From NCBI RefSeq assembly GCF_000282495.1, contig NZ_AKJE01000086.1, forward strand, positions 1 to 39,792: 39,792 nt of DNA, in the 5' to 3' direction. Source of the stretch: Pseudomonas sp. GM79. GTDB lineage: Bacteria > Pseudomonadota > Gammaproteobacteria > Pseudomonadales > Pseudomonadaceae. Positions 1 through 7,749 of the stretch are shown piece after piece; within the stretch, counting starts at the first letter, position 1, and each line of letters starts with the position of its first letter. A program made the position numbers and the translations under genes. The notes under the pieces were generated by a model. It ran no database searches, was not told where the DNA came from, and saw only the letters and a list, made by a program, of their open reading frames with translations.

Positions 1-79
1 CTTGCTCGCGAAAGCGGTGTGTCATTCAACATTTATGTCGACTGACCTGACGCCTTCGCGAGCAAGCCCGCTCCCACAG
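1..79. repeat. REP doublet (REPIN-like), left end cut by window
   Basis: The stretch opens with CTTGCTCGCGAA and closes with TTCGCGAGCAAGCCCGCTCCCACAG, so two REP sequences face each other as an inverted pair. The left arm begins outside the window. The spacer between the arms is nearly identical to that of the doublet at 1821-1912, differing at about two positions. This is a non-coding, Pseudomonas-type dispersed palindrome. Confidence 0.85.
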
Positions 80-146
80 GTTCTGCGCCTTAACTGGCTG
101 GCATTGAATGCTGGTCCCTTTTAATGCGATCAACCGGAAAGACGCG

Positions 147-437
147 CTATTTGATCTGCACAATGACCGGACCTTCCGTCACGATCGGCGGGTTTGCGTG
201 AATATTCGAGGCATTTTTCTGAATCCAGTCGCGTGCGACTTTCAAGCTCGCATCGCTGCCGGTCTTGTCCGTGCAAACAGTCACCGCCGTACCGCCATCA
301 CCCGTGTTCAGCAGTGTGTAGCTTACCAAGCCTGGCACTGTCCGCAGGGTAGCTTCGACGTCGGCCTTGCGCTCTTCCAATAGATCGAAAAGCTGTTTTG
401 CTCCAGCACCCAGGTAGGTTCTTATAACCGCATACAT
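147..437 (-). CDS. Small conserved protein, possible ABM-like ferredoxin fold
   Basis: This 96-residue protein of unknown function starts at an ATG preceded by an excellent ribosome binding site (AAAGGAG, about 6 bases upstream). It has no signal peptide and no membrane segment. The alternation of hydrophobic strands (MYAVIRTY, GLVSYTLLN, TAVTVCTDK, GPVIVQIK) with two helical stretches (residues 10-30 and 65-78) resembles the dimeric alpha/beta-barrel proteins related to antibiotic biosynthesis monooxygenases. That fold suggestion is inference from the pattern; no catalytic residue can be named. It stands alone on the minus strand and is probably transcribed singly. Confidence 0.75.
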   Translation of the reverse strand: MYAVIRTYLGAGAKQLFDLLEERKADVEATLRTVPGLVSYTLLNTGDGGTAVTVCTDKTGSDASLKVARDWIQKNASNIHANPPIVTEGPVIVQIK

Positions 438-607
438 GGTCGTCTCCTTTGGGAGTTACCGTCTTGATGCCAATCCAGATCCGTTGATGGTCGCTATTAC
501 CAAGGTTTCAGTTCGTCCCGGTTTATTCAGCTTAGCCAAACGCTGGGGACGGGCGAAATGCAACGACCATCGGCCACTTTTCGGCCTGTTGACGTGACAG
601 AAAAACT

Positions 608-679
608 GGGGGCAGACCACGATTGCTCGGCATATGCCTTAAATCGTGGTCTGTCCCTTTTTATGTGTCCCTTTTTATG
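608..679. repeat. Inverted repeat followed by 14-bp tandem repeat; possible mobile-element remnant
   Basis: The sequence CAGACCACGATT at 613-624 pairs perfectly with AATCGTGGTCTG at 642-653, with a G-run before it and a C-run after it extending the stem. Directly after, TGTCCCTTTTTATG occurs twice in tandem at 652-665 and 666-679. From memory, similar GGGG(A/C)AGA...TCTGTCCCC ends flank REP-associated tyrosine transposase genes. No transposase is present here, so a remnant is only inferred. The gene-free stretch 438-700 holds nothing else I can recognise. Confidence 0.45.
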
Positions 680-700
680 TTCCCGGCGGTCCTGATGAAG

Positions 701-741
701 ATCAAGATCAAAAGATCGCAGCCTTCGGCAGCTCCTACGCG
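701..741. repeat. REP-type sequence (GATCGCAGCCTTCGGCAG family)
   Basis: This copy of the second Pseudomonas REP-like family contains GATCAAAAGATCGCAGCC and TTCGGCAGCTCCTACGC. Related copies lie at 26647-26752 after dnaQ. It overlaps the 3' end of the DUF1059 gene on the minus strand, whose TAG stop lies in the TAGGAGCTGCC part of the repeat. Confidence 0.75.
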
Positions 742-947
742 GGACGCGGTGCTTCAACAGGCGGAGTACCGTCGTGAAACATCGTCTTCAGTTGCGCACG
801 CAGTTCCGGCGAGTCGGTGTGTTTGTGAACGCTGACCGCATGCTGTGCGGCGGCCTCGAGCAGTTCGTTTTCAGAGTCTGCGGACAGCGCGACCGAACAT
901 TTGGAATCGCTTGGAAACTCGCGGCAGTCGATGTATTTACGCGCCAT
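735..947 (-). CDS. DUF1059-family small protein
   Basis: The 70-residue product begins MARKYIDCREFPSDSKCSV. The two early cysteines (C8 and C17), the segment AVSVHKHTDSPELRAQLKTMF and the small size fit my memory of the DUF1059 family, whose function is unknown. The start ATG has a strong ribosome binding site (GGAGGAAAAGATC). The last residues (PPVEAPRPA) lie beyond the conserved part, and the stop codon TAG sits inside a REP-type repeat, so the C-terminal tail may have been set by repeat insertion. It has no signal peptide and is probably cytoplasmic. No partner gene is apparent; the nearest genes run singly. Confidence 0.82.
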   Translation of the reverse strand: MARKYIDCREFPSDSKCSVALSADSENELLEAAAQHAVSVHKHTDSPELRAQLKTMFHDGTPPVEAPRPA

Positions 948-1189
948 GATCTTTTCCTCCCTACGACGAAGGCAGGCCGTGGCCTGCGTGAATGATCACT
1001 CAACGCGATACCCCGTAGATCAAACACGATTGCAGGTCGCTTCGAGTGTGCCAACTCTTAGAGTATAGGCTCGCCACAAGGCGCATCGCGGCAGGCTTGC
1101 AATGACGCAGAGGGGAGTTTTCTTCAATACGTCGCACGGGCGGCTCTTTACCTTGAGGCTTGGTTCAACTGAATTGAAGAAGGTATGCA

Positions 1190-1777
1190 ATGAGTCTGGT
1201 TCTTTCCATGGCCGCGTTTGCGTTGGCCGCTTCCATTACCCCTGGTCCGGTGAACATCGTAGCGTTGAGCTCCGGAGCGCAGTTCGGCTTTCGCGCCAGT
1301 CAGCGGCATGTGGCCGGGGCGACCCTGGGGTTCGTGTTGTTGCTGGTGCTGATGGGGTTGGGGCTGCATGAACTGCTGAAACTGTGGCCGTTCATGACAC
1401 GGGTGGTGCAACTGGCCGGCGTGGCGTTTCTGTTGTTCATGGCTTTCAAATTGGCCACTGATAACGGTCAGCTCGATACCAAGGAGTCGGGGCGGGCGCC
1501 ATCGATGCTGTATGGCGCGGTGATGCAATGGCTCAACCCGAAAGCCTGGCTGGCCTGCGTGGCGGGGATGGGCGCGTTTGTCGCCGACGGCGAGGCGCGG
1601 TTGGTGTGGCAGTTTGCGGCGGTGTATCTGGTGATTTGCTACTTGTCGGTGGGGTGCTGGGCGTATGCCGGGACGTTTTTGCGCGGCTATCTGAGTAACC
1701 CGGCGGGGATGCGCCTGTTCAATCGGGTCATGGCGTTGTTGCTGGCGGTGAGTGCGGGGTATTTGCTGTTGCCGTAG
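1190..1777 (+). CDS. LysE/RhtB-family amino acid exporter
   Basis: The 195-residue integral inner-membrane protein starts MSLVLSMAAFALAASITPGP. The ITPGPVN motif after the first membrane helix, the GFRASQRHVAGATLGF segment and the QWLNPKAWLA segment in the second half are hallmarks of the LysE/RhtB translocator superfamily, whose members export amino acids or derivatives. About five to six hydrophobic helices are visible and the length is close to the usual 200-210. The exported compound cannot be told from sequence. It is convergent with the AraC-type regulator at 1932-2765, from which a REP doublet separates it. An AAGGT-like site lies upstream of the ATG. No clear promoter or operator was seen in 948-1189. 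Confidence 0.92.
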   Translation: MSLVLSMAAFALAASITPGPVNIVALSSGAQFGFRASQRHVAGATLGFVLLLVLMGLGLHELLKLWPFMTRVVQLAGVAFLLFMAFKLATDNGQLDTKESGRAPSMLYGAVMQWLNPKAWLACVAGMGAFVADGEARLVWQFAAVYLVICYLSVGCWAYAGTFLRGYLSNPAGMRLFNRVMALLLAVSAGYLLLP

Positions 1778-1820
1778 GTTAAGGGGGGGGCGGCATAAAT
1801 TTTATTGCCATTAGGCTCTC

Positions 1821-1912
1821 CTGTGGGAGCGGGCTTGCTCGCGAAAGCGGTGTGTCATTCAACATTGATGTCGACTGATCTGACGCCTTCGCGAGCAAGC
1901 CCGCTCCCACAG
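1821..1912. repeat. REP doublet (REPIN-like)
   Basis: CTGTGGGAGCGGGCTTGCTC and its inverted partner GAGCAAGCCCGCTCCCACAG enclose a spacer. The spacer matches that of the copy at 1-79 at all but about two positions. It lies between the convergent LysE and AraC genes, where it may serve as a transcript-end hairpin, though no T-run follows it. Confidence 0.9.
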
Positions 1913-1931
1913 GGGGGGTGAGTCGTTTGAG

Positions 1932-2765
1932 TTAGCCGCGATACTGCCCTGGTGTCGCCGCCAGATGCTGTTTGAACGCTCGTTGAAAATGCGCCTGGTC
2001 GGCAAACCCCGCTTCCAGCGCCACATCGGCGATCAACTTGCCGCTGCGCAGTCGATCCCGGGCGAACTGGATGCGCCGGTTGACCAGGAACGCATGGGGC
2101 GTCATGCCGTAATGCTGCTTGAACGCGCGGATCAGGTACGACGGCGACAGTTGAGCCGCCTCGCAAATATCCTCGAGCTTGAGCATCTGCGTGCAGTTGT
2201 CGCGGATATAGGCGGCGGCCCGTTCCAGCTTGAAATTGGGTTCGCGCAGCGGTTGATCGACGGGGTTGAGCCGCTGTTGCACCTCGGTGAAAAACTCCAC
2301 CGCCGCGCTGTGCTTGTACAACACGTCTTGCTGCGGATCGACCAATACCTCGTACAGATTCTTCAGCCCGGCGAACAGCTCGATGTCACGATTGTGGGTG
2401 ATGGAGAACCGGCGAAACGCCGAGTCCTGGCTGAAGCCGAGCTGATGCTGCAAATCGGTCAGCCAAGGCGTCTCGACGTACAGCATCAGGTACGACCAGG
2501 GCTGGTCGTCGATCGGATTGCAGGCATGCACATCGCCCGGATTCATCAGCACCACGGTGCCGGCACTGACCTGAAATTCCGATTGCTCGTGTATATAGGT
2601 GCTGCGCCCGGCGGTGATCGCCCCGATGGAAAAGTGTTCGTGGGAATGCCGGGCGTAGCAGACCTCGCGACCGTCGGCGATGGAACGGGCCTCGATGAAG
2701 GGCAGGGCGTCGTCGCGCCAGAAGCGCGGGGCTTTGTCTGCATCTTTGGCGACGGTGTGCTTCAT
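1932..2765 (-). CDS. AraC-family transcriptional regulator
   Basis: This 277-residue DNA-binding regulator has an N-terminal cupin-like sensor domain (roughly residues 15-160, with RHSHEHFSIGAITAG and VLMNPGDVHACNP) and a C-terminal AraC double helix-turn-helix (roughly 180-275, LEDICEAAQLSPSYLIRAFK and IADVALEAGFADQAHFQRAF). I chose the ATG at 2765 because GAGGACACCGAG precedes it; an upstream in-frame start would overlap the preceding gene. It follows the VOC gene on the same strand by 34 bases, so the two may be co-transcribed. Its target may be the neighbouring exporter or the VOC gene, which is inference. Effector unknown. Confidence 0.93.
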   Translation of the reverse strand: MKHTVAKDADKAPRFWRDDALPFIEARSIADGREVCYARHSHEHFSIGAITAGRSTYIHEQSEFQVSAGTVVLMNPGDVHACNPIDDQPWSYLMLYVETPWLTDLQHQLGFSQDSAFRRFSITHNRDIELFAGLKNLYEVLVDPQQDVLYKHSAAVEFFTEVQQRLNPVDQPLREPNFKLERAAAYIRDNCTQMLKLEDICEAAQLSPSYLIRAFKQHYGMTPHAFLVNRRIQFARDRLRSGKLIADVALEAGFADQAHFQRAFKQHLAATPGQYRG

Positions 2766-2799
2766 CTCGGTGTCCTCGGCGGTTCTGCTTCGGAGTGTA

Positions 2800-3303
2800 T
2801 TAGTTCTCGTCGTCAAAGGCTCGTTGCAGCGTGGCGATGTCGAGTTTTTTCATTTGCAGCATTGCCGCCATGGCGCGCTGGGATTTGGCTGTGTCGGGGT
2901 CTTTCATCATGTCCATCAGAGCGACCGGCACGATCTGCCACGACACGCCGAATTTGTCCTTGAGCCAGCCGCATTGCTGGGCTTCAACGGGACCGCCCGC
3001 AGACAGGCGCCCCCAGAAGTGGTCGACTTCTTCCTGAGTGTGGCAATTGACCTGGAATGAGATCGCCTCATTGAACTTGAACACCGGGCCACCGTTAAGG
3101 CCTGTGAAGCTCTGCCCATCGAGCTCGAAACTGACGGTCATCACCGAACCTTCCGGCCGGCCATGGATTTCCTGACCGGCCTTGCCGTAATGGGTGATGC
3201 CGGCAATTTTTGAATGATCGAAGATCGCGCAGTAAAACTTCGCGGCTTCCTCGGCCTGATCGTCGAACCACAGGCAAGGCGTGAGTTTTTGAACGCGGTG
3301 CAT
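2800..3303 (-). CDS. VOC-superfamily protein, PhnB/demethylubiquinone methyltransferase-like
   Basis: The 167-residue protein begins MHRVQKLTPCLWFDDQAEEA. Segments AAKFYCAIFDHSKI, SFELDGQSFTGLNGGP, AISFQVNCHTQEEVDHFW and GWLKDKFGVSWQIVP are the standard pattern of the PhnB-like branch of the glyoxalase/VOC fold, often labelled 3-demethylubiquinone-9 3-methyltransferase. That label is a naming accident of the family, and no methyltransferase motif is visible. The ATG at 3303 has GAGGAG nine bases upstream and is preferred over an earlier in-frame start. It is probably cytoplasmic and lies upstream of, and possibly co-transcribed with, the AraC regulator. Substrate unknown. Confidence 0.9.
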   Translation of the reverse strand: MHRVQKLTPCLWFDDQAEEAAKFYCAIFDHSKIAGITHYGKAGQEIHGRPEGSVMTVSFELDGQSFTGLNGGPVFKFNEAISFQVNCHTQEEVDHFWGRLSAGGPVEAQQCGWLKDKFGVSWQIVPVALMDMMKDPDTAKSQRAMAAMLQMKKLDIATLQRAFDDEN

Positions 3304-3397
3304 GGCGGTGCTCCTCTGCGGGTTAATCACTCTGGATTATCAGCGTAGTCAGCCTGTGGTCACCCGGTGGCGCCGTAGATCGACAACTCACAAGAAA

Positions 3398-3415
3398 CTG
3401 CCGATCCTTCGGCAG
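3398..3415 (-). terminator. Candidate terminator of siderophore receptor gene
   Basis: The inverted repeat CTGCCGA-TCCT-TCGGCAG lies 16 bases beyond the receptor stop codon. Read on the minus strand it is followed by a short T-rich stretch (TTTCTT). The stem is good but the T-run is poor, so this is a moderate call. Confidence 0.45.
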
Positions 3416-3430
3416 CCGTTGAAGCAGGGC

Positions 3431-5920
3431 TCAGAAATCCCACTTGGTCGTCAGTTGCAAGCTGCGTGGTTCGCCGTAGAAACCGGTGCCGAAATTGCCG
3501 AGCCCCGTGTAATAGTTCTTGTCGAACAGGTTCTTGACGTTGACGGTCGCGCTCAGGTGATCGTTGAAGCGATAGCGTGCCATCAGGTCCACCAGGTAGT
3601 AGCTGTCCTGGGTGATGCGTGAGTACTGGCCGAAGTTGACGGTGTCGGCGGGGTTGGGCTGGAACACGTTGCCGAAAAACTCGCTTTGCCAGTTCACACC
3701 GCCGCCGACGGTCAGGTTTTCCCATGCGCCGGGCAGTCGATAGGTGCTGAAGACGCGCACCACTTGTTCCGGGGCGGTGGTTTGCAGCACCGAGCCGTAG
3801 ACGTAATCGCCTTTGGCATCGCGGGTATGGTTATAGGTGTAACCGGCCGACAGGTTCCAGCCTTCCATCACTTCACCGGCCAGTTCGAACTCGAAGCCTT
3901 TGGTGGTCCCGCCCTGAACGGCCGTGTACACCGACTCGGTTTCGAAGCCGCTGACATACTGGGCGATGTTGTCCTGTTCAATGCGGAACACCGCGAAACT
4001 GGCATTGAGGCGCCCACCGAAGTATTCGGCCTTGATGCCGGCTTCGTAGCTGTCGCCTTCCACCGGGTCGAGCAGTTGGCGCGCGGCGTCCTTGCTCATT
4101 TGCGGCTGATAGATGCTGGTGTAACTGGTGTACAGCGAGTAAGTATCGTTGAGGTCGTAGATCAGCCCGGCGTAAGGGGTGACTACGCCAGTCTGGCGAT
4201 AACCGTCGCGCACGTCGGGCGTGTTCGGATCGCTGTAGTCGAGGTGGTCGCTGCCCTTGAAGTCGCTGACCCGGCCGCCGAGGATCACCGACAGATCATC
4301 GGTGGGCTTGAGCCGGGTGGCCAGGTAGGCGCCGGTCTGGCGCTGGACGATGTCGTTATCGCCGACGCGCGGGATGTCCGGTTTGGGGAACTCGCCGCGC
4401 CAGTCGAAGATACTGCCGTCCAGGGCCGGATAGACCGAACCGTGCACTGGAATGTCCTGGCGGGCGTTCATCGACATGAAACCGGCGATCAAATCATGCT
4501 CGCGACCGAACAGGCTGAAAGGGCCGGTGAGGTTGATGTCGATGTTGTCCTGAACCTGATCGCCCTTGAACTTGCCCATGTACATGAACATGCCGTTACC
4601 GGTGACCGGGTCCGGATTGCCGCCGCTGGCCGAGCCGAGCAGGGTGTCGTGCTGGCGGTGTTTGCGGTCGTAGCTGACTTTCAGCGTCCAGTCGTTGGCC
4701 AGTCGTTGTTCCACGGAGGCGAAAATCGTCTGGTTGGTGAAGTCGCGACGGCTCCAGTCGGTGGCCGGGTTGAAGGAACGAGAGAAGTTGGTGCGCGAGC
4801 CGTCGCTGGAGTACATCGGGAAACCGGTCCAGCTGGCGCCGCGCGAACGGGTATTTTGCTGGTCCATGCCGAAGGTCAGCAGGGTGTCCGGGGTCAGGTC
4901 CACTTCGAGGATGCCGTAGGCGATGTCCTTGGTGTTCTGGTAGTGATCCATGTAGGCGCTGCGATCCTGATAGACCCCGACGAACCGCCCGCGCACGTTG
5001 CCGCTTTCGGTCAGCGGGCCGGAAATGTCGCCTTCGCTGCGATAGTTGTCCCAGGAGCCGACCGTGCCGGCAATCGATGCCTTGAATTCCTTGGTCGGCC
5101 GCTTGCGGATCAGGTTGACGGTAGCCGAGGGATCGCCCGAACCGGTCATCAGGCCCGTTGCGCCTTTGATGATTTCCACGCGGTCGAAGGTCGCCATGTC
5201 GGTGCTGGTGGTGCCGTAATCGTAGACACCGTCGTAGTCGGTGTTGACGCCGTCGTACTGGAAATTGGTGATTGGCAGGCCACGGCTGGAAAATTCCCAG
5301 CGTTCACTGTCGTAGTTCTGCACGCTGATGCCGGGGGCGCGGCGCAGGGTGTCGGCGATGCTGGTGGAACCCTGGTCGTCCATTTGCTGACGGGTGATGA
5401 CGGTCACCGACTGCGGTGTTTCGCGCAGGGACAGCGGCAGGCCTGTAGCCGAAGACGTCGAACCGGTGGTGTAGGAATGAGTGTCTTCAGTGGTGGCGCC
5501 CAGCCCCTGACCGGAAATGTTCGTGGCGTCCAGTTCCAGCGCACCTTGCGAGGCAGGTACTGCTTGCAACACATAGCCGCCGTTGCCCTGGGGGTTGGCT
5601 TGCAGGCCGCTGCCTTGCAACAGTCGCTGCAACGCTTGCGAGTCGGTGTAGTCGCCATCGAGGCCGGGGCTGCGCTTGCCGGCCGCGAGGTCGTTGTGAC
5701 CGGCGAGGAAGACTCCGCTCTGCTCGGCGAAGCGATTGAGTACGCTGGACAACGGTCCCGCCGCTATCGCGTAATGGCGTGTCCGGGGGCTGGACTGTTC
5801 ACTGGCGCCGGTGGTGTCTGCTTGAGCGAACGGTGCCGAAAAGCTCAGAAATGCAGCCGGGAGAGCCAGCGCCAAGGGGCGCAGGGCAAAACGAGTGCGG
5901 GTGAAGGCGTTGCGTGACAT
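3431..5920 (-). CDS. TonB-dependent siderophore receptor with N-terminal signalling domain
   Basis: The 829-residue outer-membrane receptor has a signal peptide ending near PFAQADTT. An STN signalling domain follows (about 50-115, AIAAGPLSSVLNRFAEQSGV), then a TonB-box-like stretch (ELDATNISGQ). The plug (about 160-285) contains LRETPQSVTVITRQQMDD and EIIKGATGLMTGSGDPSATV, and a 22-strand barrel ends in TTKWDF with the usual terminal phenylalanine. The sequence resembles FpvA/FhuE-like ferric-siderophore receptors; the ligand cannot be assigned. The STN domain implies signalling to the FecR protein encoded just upstream, which would release the FecI-type sigma factor. The ATG at 5920 has AGGGAA upstream. 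A 106-base gap separates it from fecR, room for a sigma-dependent promoter. Confidence 0.96.
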   Translation of the reverse strand: MSRNAFTRTRFALRPLALALPAAFLSFSAPFAQADTTGASEQSSPRTRHYAIAAGPLSSVLNRFAEQSGVFLAGHNDLAAGKRSPGLDGDYTDSQALQRLLQGSGLQANPQGNGGYVLQAVPASQGALELDATNISGQGLGATTEDTHSYTTGSTSSATGLPLSLRETPQSVTVITRQQMDDQGSTSIADTLRRAPGISVQNYDSERWEFSSRGLPITNFQYDGVNTDYDGVYDYGTTSTDMATFDRVEIIKGATGLMTGSGDPSATVNLIRKRPTKEFKASIAGTVGSWDNYRSEGDISGPLTESGNVRGRFVGVYQDRSAYMDHYQNTKDIAYGILEVDLTPDTLLTFGMDQQNTRSRGASWTGFPMYSSDGSRTNFSRSFNPATDWSRRDFTNQTIFASVEQRLANDWTLKVSYDRKHRQHDTLLGSASGGNPDPVTGNGMFMYMGKFKGDQVQDNIDINLTGPFSLFGREHDLIAGFMSMNARQDIPVHGSVYPALDGSIFDWRGEFPKPDIPRVGDNDIVQRQTGAYLATRLKPTDDLSVILGGRVSDFKGSDHLDYSDPNTPDVRDGYRQTGVVTPYAGLIYDLNDTYSLYTSYTSIYQPQMSKDAARQLLDPVEGDSYEAGIKAEYFGGRLNASFAVFRIEQDNIAQYVSGFETESVYTAVQGGTTKGFEFELAGEVMEGWNLSAGYTYNHTRDAKGDYVYGSVLQTTAPEQVVRVFSTYRLPGAWENLTVGGGVNWQSEFFGNVFQPNPADTVNFGQYSRITQDSYYLVDLMARYRFNDHLSATVNVKNLFDKNYYTGLGNFGTGFYGEPRSLQLTTKWDF

Positions 5921-6026
5921 GGCGTTCCCTGGAATCAGTTCGATCGGCAATGTGAGGTGCTTCTGAGGGGTTAACCGAACGAGAAAGGCAAAAGGGAACC
6001 CATTACCGAAAAAGAGTTTTTTCCAC

Positions 6027-7013
6027 TCAGGCTTTCGGGCCGACGCTGACCCACCAGGGGAAGGTTTTTTGCACCCGGATCGGCAATGCCGCTTCCAGCA
6101 GGCGCAATGCCTGATCGGTGTCCTTGAGCGGGAACGAGCCCATGACCGGCAGCTCGGCGACTTCCGGATCGCAGTGCAAATGCCCCGGACGGTAGCGATT
6201 CAATTCGTCGATCAACTGGCCCAGTGGCAGGTTGTCTGCCAGTAGCAGGCCATGGCGCCAAGCTTCCCGTGAGGGGCTGGCGGCGGTGCTCAGCGCCATT
6301 GCGCTGTCGCTGAACGCCAGTTGCCGACCAGCCTCGACAACCTGTACCGCGCCTTGGCGGGTGCGAACTTCAACCGCGCCTTCATAGACGTTCAGCAACG
6401 TCTGTCGATCCTCCTGGCGAACACTGAAGCGGGTACCCAGCGCCCGCAGTTGCCCTTGGGCGGTTTCCACCAAAAACGGTCGGCCGGGGTCCTTGGCGGT
6501 ATCGATCAACACTTCGCCGCACTGCAACTGCAGCAAACGTTGCGTGGCAGCGAAGTGGATATTCAGTGCACTGAGTGCATTCAGCCAGATCCGGCTGCCA
6601 TCGTTGAGCACGGTTTCGCGGGTTTCCCCGGTGCTGGTCGCGAGGTCGGCAGTGAACCGCCCGAGCGTTTCCGGCAGCGGCGTGCCGCGCCAGGCGGCCC
6701 ATCCCGTCAGGCTGCCAGCGGTGAGGATCAACAGGCTCTTGAGGGTCTGGCGGCGACTGATTGGCGAGCGCCCGGTGCTGCGCAGGACCTGGCTTACCGC
6801 CTGTTGTTCGCTGTCGTGTTGCAGCGGGGTGAAGCGTTGCCCGACCCGTTCGATGTAGCGCCAGGCGTCCTGATGGTCAGCACTTTGAGCCAGCCAATCC
6901 TGCCAGCGCAGGCGTTCATGGTCGGCTACTTGTGGGTCGTGGAGTTGCACATACCACTGAGCCGCTTGCTCGAGGCTGGCATGGCTGAGTTTTTTCAAGG
7001 GGACGGCGGGCAT
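6027..7013 (-). CDS. FecR-type sigma regulator (anti-sigma factor)
   Basis: The 328-residue protein has an N-terminal cytoplasmic DUF4880-like region (about 10-60: QAAQWYVQLHDPQVADHERL and WLAQSADHQDAW). A membrane segment follows (about 90-110: RRQTLKSLLILTAGSLTGWA), then a periplasmic FecR domain (about 120-215: GETRETVLNDGSRIWLNAL and RPFLVETAQGQLRALGTRFS) and a C-terminal STN-like part that should contact the receptor. It spans the inner membrane and passes the siderophore signal to the sigma factor. The ATG at 7013 lies five bases past the sigma gene's stop; a TTG at 7025 overlapping that gene is the alternative. The order sigma-FecR-receptor is the classic cell-surface signalling arrangement. 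Confidence 0.94.
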   Translation of the reverse strand: MPAVPLKKLSHASLEQAAQWYVQLHDPQVADHERLRWQDWLAQSADHQDAWRYIERVGQRFTPLQHDSEQQAVSQVLRSTGRSPISRRQTLKSLLILTAGSLTGWAAWRGTPLPETLGRFTADLATSTGETRETVLNDGSRIWLNALSALNIHFAATQRLLQLQCGEVLIDTAKDPGRPFLVETAQGQLRALGTRFSVRQEDRQTLLNVYEGAVEVRTRQGAVQVVEAGRQLAFSDSAMALSTAASPSREAWRHGLLLADNLPLGQLIDELNRYRPGHLHCDPEVAELPVMGSFPLKDTDQALRLLEAALPIRVQKTFPWWVSVGPKA

Positions 7014-7017
7014 GGGG

Positions 7018-7542
7018 TTATTCAATCAGCAACCCATCGAGTTCAGCCTCGAGGATCGCGCAGTGCATCATTGCCTGGGCCAGGTACTTCTTGACCATGC
7101 GCTCGCTCACGCCGATCTCGCTGGCGATGAGTCGATAGGGCATGCCGTGCAACTGAGCCAGGATAAATGCATCGCTGACTCGTTTGGGCAAGCGCTGTAG
7201 CAGGGCGTCCACTTCGTGCAGGGTCTCGACAATGATCGCCCGTTGTTCCGGTGACGGTTGCAAGGCGGGAGGGCGTGCGGCGAGGGTCTGCAGCCAGGCG
7301 TGTTCCAACTGCCGACGACGCCAGTGATCAATGCACAAACCGCGAGCAATGGTCGCCAGGTAGGAGCGCTCTCGAACGTCGCAGTCAAACGCCTGTGGCC
7401 GCTTGAGTACTCGCATGAAGGTGTCATGAGCGAGATCCGCGGCATCCATCGCATTGCTGAGGCGTCGACGCAACAACTCGTACAGCCATTGGTGATGGCA
7501 GGTATAGAGGTTTTGAACCGAAGAAAAGTCGGCGATTGTCAT
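7018..7542 (-). CDS. FecI-type ECF sigma factor
   Basis: The 174-residue protein has sigma region 2 (about 10-80: LYTCHHQWLYELLRRRLSNA and DLAHDTFMRVLKRPQAF) and region 4 (about 110-165: LQRLPKRVSDAFILAQLHGM and IASEIGVSERMVKKYLAQA). These are the FecI-like iron-starvation sigma pattern. It should direct RNA polymerase to the receptor promoter when the FecR partner signals siderophore binding. I prefer the ATG at 7542; a GTG at 7551 is possible, and neither has a strong ribosome binding site. Two weak Fur-like palindromes lie upstream (7579-7601 and 7624-7642), in keeping with iron control. Translation is close-coupled with fecR. Confidence 0.94.
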   Translation of the reverse strand: MTIADFSSVQNLYTCHHQWLYELLRRRLSNAMDAADLAHDTFMRVLKRPQAFDCDVRERSYLATIARGLCIDHWRRRQLEHAWLQTLAARPPALQPSPEQRAIIVETLHEVDALLQRLPKRVSDAFILAQLHGMPYRLIASEIGVSERMVKKYLAQAMMHCAILEAELDGLLIE

Positions 7543-7578
7543 TGGGAGCACACGTCCATGGCGACCGGCGTCGCGGGT

Positions 7579-7601
7579 GCAAATAAGAATTGGTCGCGAT
7601 T
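7579..7601 (-). promoter_or_regulatory. Weak Fur-box candidate upstream of the sigma gene
   Basis: The stretch GCAAATAAGAATTGGTCGCG has an AAATAAGAAT half close to Pseudomonas Fur half-sites. The other half is poor, with about 10 of 19 matches to GATAATGATAATCATTATC. Its place, about 40 bases upstream of the sigma start, is right for Fur repression. Confidence 0.3.
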
Positions 7602-7623
7602 AAAGCAAATGGCCGGAAGTCTC

Positions 7624-7642
7624 GCAAATGATATTGGTTTGC
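7624..7642 (-). promoter_or_regulatory. Fur-box candidate, palindromic
   Basis: GCAAATGATATTGGTTTGC has perfect GCAAA/TTTGC ends and matches 12 of 19 positions of the Fur consensus GATAATGATAATCATTATC. It lies 82 bases upstream of the sigma start. Iron control of the cassette would be expected from the family; this site is only a candidate. Confidence 0.35.
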
Positions 7643-7749
7643 TTTTAGGTGGCCGTAGCAGCAGCGACCGGTGGTCGATGAACATGGCTTGCGGGTCAAA
7701 TTGCGCTTAGCTGTAGGGATAACCCAGGCGCGCGTAACCCGCCGACCTT

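Noticed and set aside
527..757. A 76-codon open frame on the minus strand over the repeat region
   Set aside because: It is made of repeat sequence, is rich in arginine and serine without pattern, and overlaps the end of the DUF1059 gene.
3686..5917. A 743-codon open frame antisense to the siderophore receptor
   Set aside because: It mirrors the receptor gene in another frame, as happens in GC-rich DNA. The receptor has full motifs and the antisense product has none.
5978..6007. A possible FecI-type promoter (GGTAAT...CGTT on the minus strand) before the receptor gene
   Set aside because: The spacer is about 20 bases, longer than usual for ECF promoters, and I could not fix a consensus. A promoter is expected in the gap but this one is not secure.
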